Notes under the pieces: generated by a model
The model's database searches: none
The model's input: the letters and a program-made list of their open reading frames with translations, nothing else
What the model was told of the DNA's origin: nothing
Origin: an uncultured candidate division WWE3 bacterium
GTDB lineage: Bacteria; Patescibacteriota; WWE3; UBA101185; UBA10185
NCBI GenBank assembly: GCA_938004185.1
Contig: CALKWN010000169.1
Location: 1 to 38,461 of the forward strand
DNA length: 38,461 nucleotides
Direction of reading: 5' to 3'
In this document: one piece after another, positions 12,681 through 20,300 of the stretch
How positions within the stretch are numbered: position 1 is the stretch's first letter
Layout of the letters: each line of letters starts with the position of its first letter
Position numbers and translations under genes: made by a program

Positions 12681-13400
12681 TCAATACTTAATCCAAATAT
12701 CACCATCGCTGCCACCAGACGGATCAGATTCAGATATTGTGATCTTTCTCGTTTTGTCAGAAGCAAGCCTCGCGTCTGCATCGAGAAGATTCTTAACCCT
12801 TAACGGAGTCATGTATTTATCATTTAATGATGCTGCTTCGGCTTCGCCTTGAGAGGCTATCGCATAGTTTTCTACGCTTGAAAGTCCAACATCTGCTTTT
12901 GCAAGTGTTACTGTTCCGGTCTTCCCTGCAACGCTTTTAACGGCTTGAAGAGCGTCTATCGCCTGTTTTACTCGTTCAGGAGTGAGGTATTTGTTAGTTG
13001 CCGTTCCTGCCTCCGCTTCTGCCTGAGAAGCGATTCCATAATTCAGCACGCTTCCCAAACTTACTTGTGTCTTAGTTACCGAATGAGGATTTGATGTATT
13101 TCCTGAATGGTTTGAAAATTCTGTGCTGGTAGCCATCTGAGTGCTGTGAGATTCGTTTGCGTGAGAGGCAGGAGGGAACTTTAGTGTAACATATGCACCG
13201 CTTATGCACATTCTTATCTGATGCTCTGTTTTCAGTATGTACCAGTCTCCTTCGTCTAGGGTAGATACATCTGGAAGGTTAGCTGCTGCTGCTACCATTC
13301 CCCTGTAAGCTCCCAATCTTTCAAGATGAGCCTCGATCTTGTCTCCCCAATTTTCCTCTATTGCTTCTCCGGCAACTATATCAATCGCGTTGTATGCCAT
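12681..13400 (-). CDS. Tail fibre protein 1 (239 aa) with fibre repeats
   Basis: An N-terminal attachment region (ENWGDKIEAHLERLGAYRGM) leads to a short domain with EGDWYILK, then two fibre repeats: LGSVLNYGIASQAEAEAG...NKYLTPERV and LSSVENYAIASQGEAEA...DKYMTPLRV. Such IASQxEAEA and TPxRV repeats are common in trimeric phage fibres. The last 15 residues equal those of the 7955 product. It follows the baseplate genes and probably links to or forms the host-binding fibre. Confidence 0.8.
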   Translation of the reverse strand: MAYNAIDIVAGEAIEENWGDKIEAHLERLGAYRGMVAAAANLPDVSTLDEGDWYILKTEHQIRMCISGAYVTLKFPPASHANESHSTQMATSTEFSNHSGNTSNPHSVTKTQVSLGSVLNYGIASQAEAEAGTATNKYLTPERVKQAIDALQAVKSVAGKTGTVTLAKADVGLSSVENYAIASQGEAEAASLNDKYMTPLRVKNLLDADARLASDKTRKITISESDPSGGSDGDIWIKY

Positions 13401-13408
13401 ATATCACC

Positions 13409-13831
13409 TCAGAAAGTTATTTCCCAAGTCAATAGAAGCGACTCATCAGACGCTTTTACTATTGCCGTTCCTAGAACGACCCTTGAGAATAACGTTGTCG
13501 AACAGAACATACCGATCTCGTTGAAAGTACCTGAAACCTCTCCAGAAGTGAAGAACGTTCTAGCTGTTATCTTCTTGTTCGATGTTTCCTTCGTGCTTAT
13601 ATTCTTTATATAAGATTGTGTCTCAAGCCCTGTATCAGATGCGCTTGCCGCCGTTGTTCCTGTTCCTAGCGCCATTCTCGATATTCCGTTACCTGTTCCG
13701 TTTGCTAGGAGATCCCTTACTACATTCTTTCCAACATCTACAATAAGGTTGTCCTTCTTGATTACCCTTTTTCCTCGAGGGCCTGTAATCTCTATCGTTA
13801 TCTTTCCTTTGATCTCAAAAGATTCGTTCAT
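13409..13831 (-). CDS. Tail fibre or collar-like structural protein (140 aa)
   Basis: The sequence is beta-rich with RMALGTGTTAASASDTGLE, then FFTSGEVSGTFNEIGMFC; 'GTGTTxxxxxDTxL' and 'FNEIGLF' are hallmarks of a small fibre-associated domain found in many phage tails. It is placed between the gp48/XkdU-like protein and the fibre. It probably connects the baseplate to the fibre. One-base spacing to the upstream gene. Confidence 0.7.
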   Translation of the reverse strand: MNESFEIKGKITIEITGPRGKRVIKKDNLIVDVGKNVVRDLLANGTGNGISRMALGTGTTAASASDTGLETQSYIKNISTKETSNKKITARTFFTSGEVSGTFNEIGMFCSTTLFSRVVLGTAIVKASDESLLLTWEITF

Positions 13832-14383
13832 TTACTCACCCCATTCTGAGTAAGACCATACGGCAGTACCCCATACATTAGAAGCTAATGCGTTAAGTTG
13901 GCTGCTAGTAGATTCCGACATTGATAGAGCATCTGATATTGCATCGAATTGTTCAAAGAGGGAAGTTACACCAGCAAGTTTGGCAAGAGCAATCCTTTCT
14001 CTTAGAATATCTACCTTTCCCGTTGTCGCCGATGATCGCGTTCTTATCTTTACAGTGCCTGCTGCCGGTTCTGAAAGCTCCGCGTCAACATCGGTTACTT
14101 CTTTCGCTATATTAAGGAGGATCTCTTTTGTACCTGCTATTCCAGAAGCTCTTGCAATGATAGCCGTTCTGAAGTCTTCATCTGTGCGCCCTTGCCTTAT
14201 CTCGCCAATCATCTTTGCTATTTTGTCCAAATCTGATCCGGACGCTGTGTTAATGTACCACCGGAGTATCTCCTGACTTACATTCTCATAAGCGCTTGTT
14301 ATTTCGGCTTTGATTGCTTCCAGAAGGTGATAAATCTCTTCAGACTCTTCGTATATGAAGTTGGCAAGATACTCATTTATCAT
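13832..14383 (-). CDS. Baseplate protein in the XkdU/gp48 or gpI position (183 aa)
   Basis: It follows the baseplate J gene with a four-base overlap, where PBSX-type phages have XkdU and P2 has gpI, both wedge components that link J to fibres. Early residues (EEIYHLLEAIKAEITSAYEN and NTASGSDLDKIAKMIGEIRQGRTDEDFR) fit such wedge proteins; 'ASGxDLDxIAxMxGxxRxGxxDxDFR' is shared with the start of J-like proteins. The C-terminal part is variable. Family call by position and pattern. Confidence 0.7.
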   Translation of the reverse strand: MINEYLANFIYEESEEIYHLLEAIKAEITSAYENVSQEILRWYINTASGSDLDKIAKMIGEIRQGRTDEDFRTAIIARASGIAGTKEILLNIAKEVTDVDAELSEPAAGTVKIRTRSSATTGKVDILRERIALAKLAGVTSLFEQFDAISDALSMSESTSSQLNALASNVWGTAVWSYSEWGE

Positions 14384-15450
14384 GTTATCACCGTGCCAGT
14401 TACCGTGCCTGCTACTATCTTCTCGTCTGGATCAGGTTCTATATCGCTTGTGCCTGTATCTAAGAGTATTGCTTTCGCGTTGTTTACTCCGTCTGTCAGC
14501 ATTATAAGGCTTATAACTTGAGACAACTTCGCTGTCTCGCCTATACCAAGTCCGTCTAGGTAATCTTTTACAGCGTTTTCCGCGGCTGCTTTAACCGTTT
14601 CGCTTATAGCTTCAGGCATCAAGTAAAGGTTGAACGTACAATCTACATCTACATTCGTTGCTGCTGACACTGTTAATTGGATACCAGCTCCTTTGTACTC
14701 TTCGCAAATCTCTTCAACGTCATCAAGCATTTGCTCAGTTACAGTACCACCGTCTCCTGCAACTATTACCGTAGCAGTTCCTGCGGTAGCTCCGTCTTCT
14801 ACAAGTGCATCGATGATACCTGAAATGCTTCTAGCTGCGCTCTCGAGAGATTCTTTCGTTCCTCTTTTAAGACCTGCCAGATAGAGAGGTATTCTCGTTC
14901 TTAACTGATCGTCCGTTTCTGTGTCCGTTCCACCTGTCATAGCTGCCGTGTTTGTGCAGTAATTTATCCCCTGTATTGGAGTCTCTATGATTATTACGGA
15001 GCTTGCGGACACGTTATAATCTGATCCTACTTCTTCCGCTTCTGCTATTACATCTACGTACGTATTGCCAGCTTGGAGTATGCAGTCTGTAACCGTGAGG
15101 AATACGTACTTTATACCACCTGTCCCTGTAACGGTTGACACCCTTGTTCCTTCTGGTACATATATATCTGATGCCGGAGCATTTTCTGCCGAAAGCCTTA
15201 TAGTACCTGCCGCTTTTACTCCCTGAACTCTAATGCAACCTATGAGAGCCGCTATCCTTTCTAAGTATTCTCCTGTCGCTGTATCTGAATAGCCCTGTTC
15301 AATCGAATCTTCTAAGTTTGTATTCAATCCTTCGATCTCGTTAGCAAAGGCATAGATTATAGAGGATATAACCCCCGGCTCTCTTATACTGGATATTCCC
15401 GATCTTGAAAGGAAGTCGGCTTTTATTCTGTCGTAGATAGTCTGAATCAT
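14380..15450 (-). CDS. Baseplate J-like wedge protein (XkdT-like)
   Basis: At 356 residues it is the usual size for baseplate J proteins (XkdT, P2 gpJ, T4 gp6-related), which form the baseplate wedge in contractile tails. Visible marks: GYSDTATGEYLERIAALIG near residue 50, RLSAENAPASDIYVPEGTRVST near 85-105, AEEVGSDYNVSASSV near 140, and MTGGTDTETDDQLRTRIPLYLAGLKRGTKESL near 170-200. The C-terminus has the helix-strand pattern AVKDYLDGLGIGETAKLSQVI. It overlaps its neighbours by four bases on both sides. Confidence 0.92.
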   Translation of the reverse strand: MIQTIYDRIKADFLSRSGISSIREPGVISSIIYAFANEIEGLNTNLEDSIEQGYSDTATGEYLERIAALIGCIRVQGVKAAGTIRLSAENAPASDIYVPEGTRVSTVTGTGGIKYVFLTVTDCILQAGNTYVDVIAEAEEVGSDYNVSASSVIIIETPIQGINYCTNTAAMTGGTDTETDDQLRTRIPLYLAGLKRGTKESLESAARSISGIIDALVEDGATAGTATVIVAGDGGTVTEQMLDDVEEICEEYKGAGIQLTVSAATNVDVDCTFNLYLMPEAISETVKAAAENAVKDYLDGLGIGETAKLSQVISLIMLTDGVNNAKAILLDTGTSDIEPDPDEKIVAGTVTGTVIT

Positions 15451-15683
15451 AGGATCACCACCTGTTCATACGTGTTGACCGATATTTTATCTCCTGAGTA
15501 GTAAACTGCTGCTTTAATTCCATTCTTATCAAGCTCGCTTCTTAGAAGCCCACAGTATATACTCTTATCGTCCATAAAGTCTATGCTCTTCGCTATGAAA
15601 CGAATCCTGTTCTCTATCGAGTCTTCTGTCATGAGGTCTTTGTTGAAGAACTTGAATGGTATCTTTATATCCATTTCAAACAC
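15447..15683 (-). CDS. Baseplate protein in the XkdS/gp25 position (78 aa)
   Basis: The gene sits just before J, where contractile-tail phages carry a gp25/XkdS-like protein. The sequence (NRIRFIAKSIDFMDDKSIYCGLLRSELDKNGI) does not show the usual gp25 signature clearly and the protein is shorter than XkdS, so the call is positional. It overlaps J by four bases. It is probably a small wedge or inner-baseplate subunit. Confidence 0.5.
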   Translation of the reverse strand: MFEMDIKIPFKFFNKDLMTEDSIENRIRFIAKSIDFMDDKSIYCGLLRSELDKNGIKAAVYYSGDKISVNTYEQVVIL

Positions 15684-16062
15684 CTTCCACTACGGCAAGG
15701 ATTTTCGGAGAGCGCAATGGTTCTGATACTATTGCATATTTTCCTACGCAATTTGACTTGTCCGTGTTTGAGAATCTGTATATAACAGTCTCAGAGAATG
15801 TTCCGCTAAGAGATGTGTCTGCTGGTGGTATTCCAGAACCGAAAGCGTTTGCCGATACTGGTATAGTTATTTCCTGCGACGGCACTGTTATAGTCCCCTT
15901 CATATATTCAGGAACTGGAAGGCGCGCTTTCACGTTCGACTTCAAGAGATGTATCGTGAACTCGTCTGTTAGAGAATCGTATTTCTCTATTATTCCTATA
16001 TCCGTCGATACTATCTTCTCTTTCTTTGTCATGTGGTTTATAGAGCTTTCTAAGCCTCGCAT
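15676..16062 (-). CDS. Baseplate or spike protein in the XkdR position (128 aa)
   Basis: The N-terminal half, KIVSTDIGIIEKYDSLTDEFTIHLL, is strand-rich like the OB-fold of tail spike and hub-cap proteins; the middle has ARLPVPEYMKGTITVPSQEITIPV and the end is PRSPKILAVVEGV. In PBSX-type tails the gene after the hub is XkdR. A central spike role fits, but no metal-binding HxH tip is visible. It overlaps the hub gene by 13 bases. Confidence 0.5.
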   Translation of the reverse strand: MRGLESSINHMTKKEKIVSTDIGIIEKYDSLTDEFTIHLLKSNVKARLPVPEYMKGTITVPSQEITIPVSANAFGSGIPPADTSLSGTFSETVIYRFSNTDKSNCVGKYAIVSEPLRSPKILAVVEGV

Positions 16063-17024
16063 ACAGTTATCACCGTCTTTCCTAGAATCTTTATGTCGTG
16101 TTTGACAGATGTAACTGCATAATCCTTTGATCCTATCGACACAACATCTAGAGGTCGAATGTCCTTGATTCCGTTTAATTCAAACTCGTAAGAGAGTGAT
16201 TCTTCTCTTATCTCCATAACTCTTGCGTGTACTGCTGCCGTCAATCCTTCGTATGTCTTTACATATGCAAGATCTTCAACTGTTAAAACGTCAGTGAGTT
16301 TTACAGGAGACTCAAATACTGCCTCTTCATATGTTTGAAGTATCGTTTTTGCTCCAAATCCGGTATTATCTACCAGCGCTCTTCCAAATACATGAGTGTA
16401 TATGTCAGATCCTCCATATACTTCTGTCGTGTTCTTTTTCACTTCTTTATCTATTAGAGTTATGTTCCTTCCAACATCTTGTGGAAACTCGCTGTCTATG
16501 TATATATCCCAACCGGAGATGTATAGCTTGAGTTTGAAGTAGTCTGCTATATCCTCAAGTATGTTTATGATGTATCTACCTATCATGTTTTCATTCTTGT
16601 AATTCTTATCCAGTATGCTTGGAGCGTGTACCGTGAACTCCGAAGGGAGCAACTGATTTAGTATGTCTTTTACAGGAGTGTTCTTTGCAAAGAAGATTGT
16701 GCTTTCATTCCTCGAAAGAAGTATCGAGGGTGATACTATCGTGTACTGAGATAAGTTTCCAGACTTCTCTATCTTGCTGCATACACCACCAAATATGATT
16801 GTTCCGTATTCTACTTTAGCTGGTTTATAAAGCTCTGCTGGCTCAAAGTCTTTCACGCAAGTTATTATGGCCGTATCGTTGTGCTTGTCTCTGCTTAGGT
16901 TTATCTCAATGCTTTTTATCTTATCTTCCTTTGTCCTTTTGTCTGTAAGTTTCTGTATCTGAAACCCTTCCTCGAGAATGTTCGACGCGTTCTTTATTAA
17001 GGTTGCAGAACTCTTTACGGTCAT
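16050..17024 (-). CDS. Tail hub protein (XkdQ-like)
   Basis: With 324 residues, lying between the tape-measure/adaptor genes and the baseplate genes, it matches XkdQ, the hub of PBSX-type tails (the role of P2 gpD and Mu gp44). Marks include an early INLSRDKHNDTAIITC strand pair, TPVKDILNQLLP near 115, YFKLKLYISGWDIYID near 170 and a C-terminal LNGIKDIRPLDVVSIG. It should form the trimer at the tip of the tail tube. It overlaps the upstream gene by four bases. Confidence 0.75.
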   Translation of the reverse strand: MTVKSSATLIKNASNILEEGFQIQKLTDKRTKEDKIKSIEINLSRDKHNDTAIITCVKDFEPAELYKPAKVEYGTIIFGGVCSKIEKSGNLSQYTIVSPSILLSRNESTIFFAKNTPVKDILNQLLPSEFTVHAPSILDKNYKNENMIGRYIINILEDIADYFKLKLYISGWDIYIDSEFPQDVGRNITLIDKEVKKNTTEVYGGSDIYTHVFGRALVDNTGFGAKTILQTYEEAVFESPVKLTDVLTVEDLAYVKTYEGLTAAVHARVMEIREESLSYEFELNGIKDIRPLDVVSIGSKDYAVTSVKHDIKILGKTVITVCEA

Positions 17025-17389
17025 AGCCTTACTACTCCTGCCGTCTCCGTAATGTTTATAGAGCAGTTAAAGAACTCCGCGTCATCATCGTAGTCGTATC
17101 CGTCTATCACAACGTTGTAAGATTCAGGCGAGCCGATTGCATCTTCAACAATGAATGTACATTCGTGAGCTTCCGAGTACCAAAGGAAAAGAAGATCGGC
17201 AATCTCTTTGCTTTCGGTAGTAAACAACATCGAAAAAGTCTTTGGCTCGCTTCCTTCGTAGAGATGATAAACCTTTTCAGATATTGCCTCGAAGACCTCA
17301 AAGCGAGGCTTGCCTCCGCCTCGCTTTAAGACTTCTGTTTCTATGATTACAACTGGCTGTCCTAACCTGTTGCTTTTTAGTTTAAGCAT
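17021..17389 (-). CDS. Tail protein between tape measure and hub (122 aa)
   Basis: By position it corresponds to XkdP of PBSX or gpU/gpX of P2-type tails, which join tape measure, tube and hub. It lacks the LysM motif of XkdP. The middle (EPKTFSMLFTTESKEIADLLFLWYSEAHECTFIVEDA) alternates strand and helix in the manner of tube-like folds; C-terminal INITETAGVVRL. A tube-initiator or adaptor role is an inference from gene order. Confidence 0.55.
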   Translation of the reverse strand: MLKLKSNRLGQPVVIIETEVLKRGGGKPRFEVFEAISEKVYHLYEGSEPKTFSMLFTTESKEIADLLFLWYSEAHECTFIVEDAIGSPESYNVVIDGYDYDDDAEFFNCSINITETAGVVRL

Positions 17390-17393
17390 TGAA

Positions 17394-20300
17394 TCACCTG
17401 CTTCTAAGAGCTTCTAAGTCCAACTTCGATTTTATGAATCTCCATATTTGTTCAGGATTGTTAGCTCCGCTTATATTGAAGTTGTTGTTGAATACAACTG
17501 TTTTTCCTCCAACGTAAGTTTCAGGCTCGCTCTCTTCTGACATTCCAGAAAAATTCTTCGTGCCGAACTGCATAAGATTCTGTGTTCCAAAATCTTGAGT
17601 CTCAAACTCGGGATTCGCTTCTATCTCTTTGATTATTGGAGTAACCTTCGGTGTAGGAGTTTCCTCTATTCTGTTTATCTTCGGAGCGAAGATCCCTCCA
17701 AATATCTTCTGCCACCACGGTACTTTCTCCTCTTCCGAACTGAAGAAGTTATTCTTTCCGGTTAGCTTGCTATATACATTCGCAATAACTTCTACTATCT
17801 TGTTTATGAAGTCAGCGATCGACTTGAAGAACGAGGATATTAAATTGACTACCCATGCAATAGCTTTGACAACCGGAGTCAGTATTGCAACAAGCGCTTT
17901 CAGAGGTATCAAGATAACTTCTATTATCGAATCAAGGCCGAAGTCTATTAACGGTTTTAGAACTTCCCAAAGAGCCGCGAAGGATTCTTTTAGTGGCTCG
18001 AGCATTTTTCCGAACGTCTCTCTTATTTCCTCTATCATATCTGTGATAGGCTTGAATACTTTCTTTGCGACGGAGAAGATTCTATTCATTATATTAAATG
18101 CGAGCGTTAGAATAGTCACCATTGTAATTATCATTGGATTCATTAAAACAGCTACCTTGAATAGAACATTCAACGCCTGACCTATTGCCGGAGCTATGTT
18201 TGAAAGGAACTCGCCTATCGGCCTGAATATGGAAACTACGATCTCCCAAACGCTGCGGAGAGTTTGAATGATCGGGTCTGTGAGATCCTTGAACCACTGT
18301 TTATCTCCGAATAGCGTAAATGCAGTTGTTACAGCGGCTATCGCTATTCCTATCGGCCCTGCTATCCCTGCAAGTCCTGCAAGATCAACTCCCATTGCCA
18401 TGCCGAAACCGGAAATTATACTGGAGAGATCCCCGATTTTGCCTCCGAGTATTGATTGTATGAGTCCTACGATGTTCGTAAGCGCTCCGGAGGAAACATC
18501 GTTGATCGCTTTTCCAATAGGAGAGGATTCAAGAGAGTATATGCTTCTTAGGAATGTGTTTATGTCGTTGATAGCTCCGCTCATATTAAGCGATCTGAAG
18601 AACCTTGACAGGACAACGTTTGTTTGAGTGTTCAGGTTATTGTCTAGCGTGTCCGTCATTCCTAGCGCTAGAGTTTCCATCGCTTTCTGTCCTTCAGAAG
18701 CTACGCTCATAATACCGGAGCTTATGAATCCTACTATCTTTTTACCGGAGTCAAACAGCTTTCTTAGTGGCCCTTTCTTTGCCGGAGATTGAGGCAAGTA
18801 AAGCATTATTCCCTCTGCTATATTGCTCATCTCTTCCTGAATCAACGTATCATCTGATAGAGCTTTCGCTATCATTTCTACAATGCTTGTCTGGTAAACT
18901 CTCTTTTCAGCTTCCGAAAGTTTTGAGTATATCGTGTTGATCTCTGCAAGAGTCTTTGCTCCAACTTGCATAGACAACATCTTAGCCATGTCCACGTTAG
19001 GTGTAGCTCCTACAAGCATCTCGAATACATTGCCAACCGGAATACCTTCAAGTATCTTTGCTCTAAGAGCATTTGGTATCGTATCTGCTGTGTTTTCGAG
19101 TGCTGCTCTAAGAAGCTCTTCCCATCTTGCTATTGATTCCGTTTCTATGTTCGGTTCTATTACTGGTTGATCGACAACTGCCGATATTACTTCGTCATTT
19201 ACCACTATCGGTTCTACTACTGGTTGATCTGCAACAACCGATATTACTTCTATAATGCTCTTCGGTAATGCAACGATCATTCCGTTATAGATGAACTGCA
19301 TTACATCATCGATCTCTTTTGTATCTATTCCAAGATCGAGAATGAACGACATCTGATTACCAGTTATTGACTCTGCTGTACTAAGCCCTTCCATTACCGC
19401 ACCAATGATACTTGCTTTGGCCATTTCTTTTTCTACATCTGTCAATGCTGTGTACCACTCTTGCAGGTAAGTTATGAGTCCGCTTGAAGCAAAGCTCTGA
19501 TCGGCTTCGTACAATTCTTTTAGCGCATTGCCGAGAGATGTTAGCTTATCCTCGAACTTTACAGAGTTATTTTCAAGTTGCTTTTCTATCAAGTCTGTGG
19601 CAGCTTGTGAGATAGCCATTCTCGGTTCTAATCTAACTCCGAATATAGATGTAGATGTCATTCCAGAGGCAATGTCTTGTATTAGGTCGTTTATTGCCAT
19701 TTGCTCTTCTGTTATATCTGGAGCAAGACCAGTTATATCCTGTATTCTGTTTATCAAATTGTTCATACCTTCTAGGCTTGCTGTATCTCCCATAAAGGCA
19801 GCTTCGTTGAACGCTTTAAGAACTTCTATTGCCGTCTCTACGCTATCAACTTCCAAGTTTCTGAAGGCCGATTTTATCATGTTACTAAAAGGACTAGATG
19901 CAGCGTCCGAAACCTCAAGCAATCTGTTTACATACATATTTGCTGACGATTCAATCTTGCCGAACTGTTCCTCAGCCCATCTAGTGCTTACCCAGTTTGG
20001 AAGCTCAACATCTATGCCTATCGCTTTCATAGCTTTTATACTCATTCCTATGATCCCTGAAAGCGTACTGAGTATAAAATCGAAAGCACCTCCGAAGGCG
20101 TTTTTCAACCAATCTACAATCGGAGAGAATATAGCCATAAACGCATCAGCAAACGATCTGAAGAAATTCTTTAGCCCTTCCCATGCTCTCTTGAGGAAGT
20201 CAGTAACCTTTTCCCAATTCTTTATGAGAGCTATTATTCCTATTACAGCGGCTACTATTCCTGCAATTATCAGAATTACTGGGTGCGCCATGAGAAGTGT

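Noticed and set aside
7955..13400. Diversity-generating retroelement acting on the fibre or adhesin genes
   Set aside because: No reverse transcriptase gene and no near-identical template repeat with adenine-specific changes was seen.
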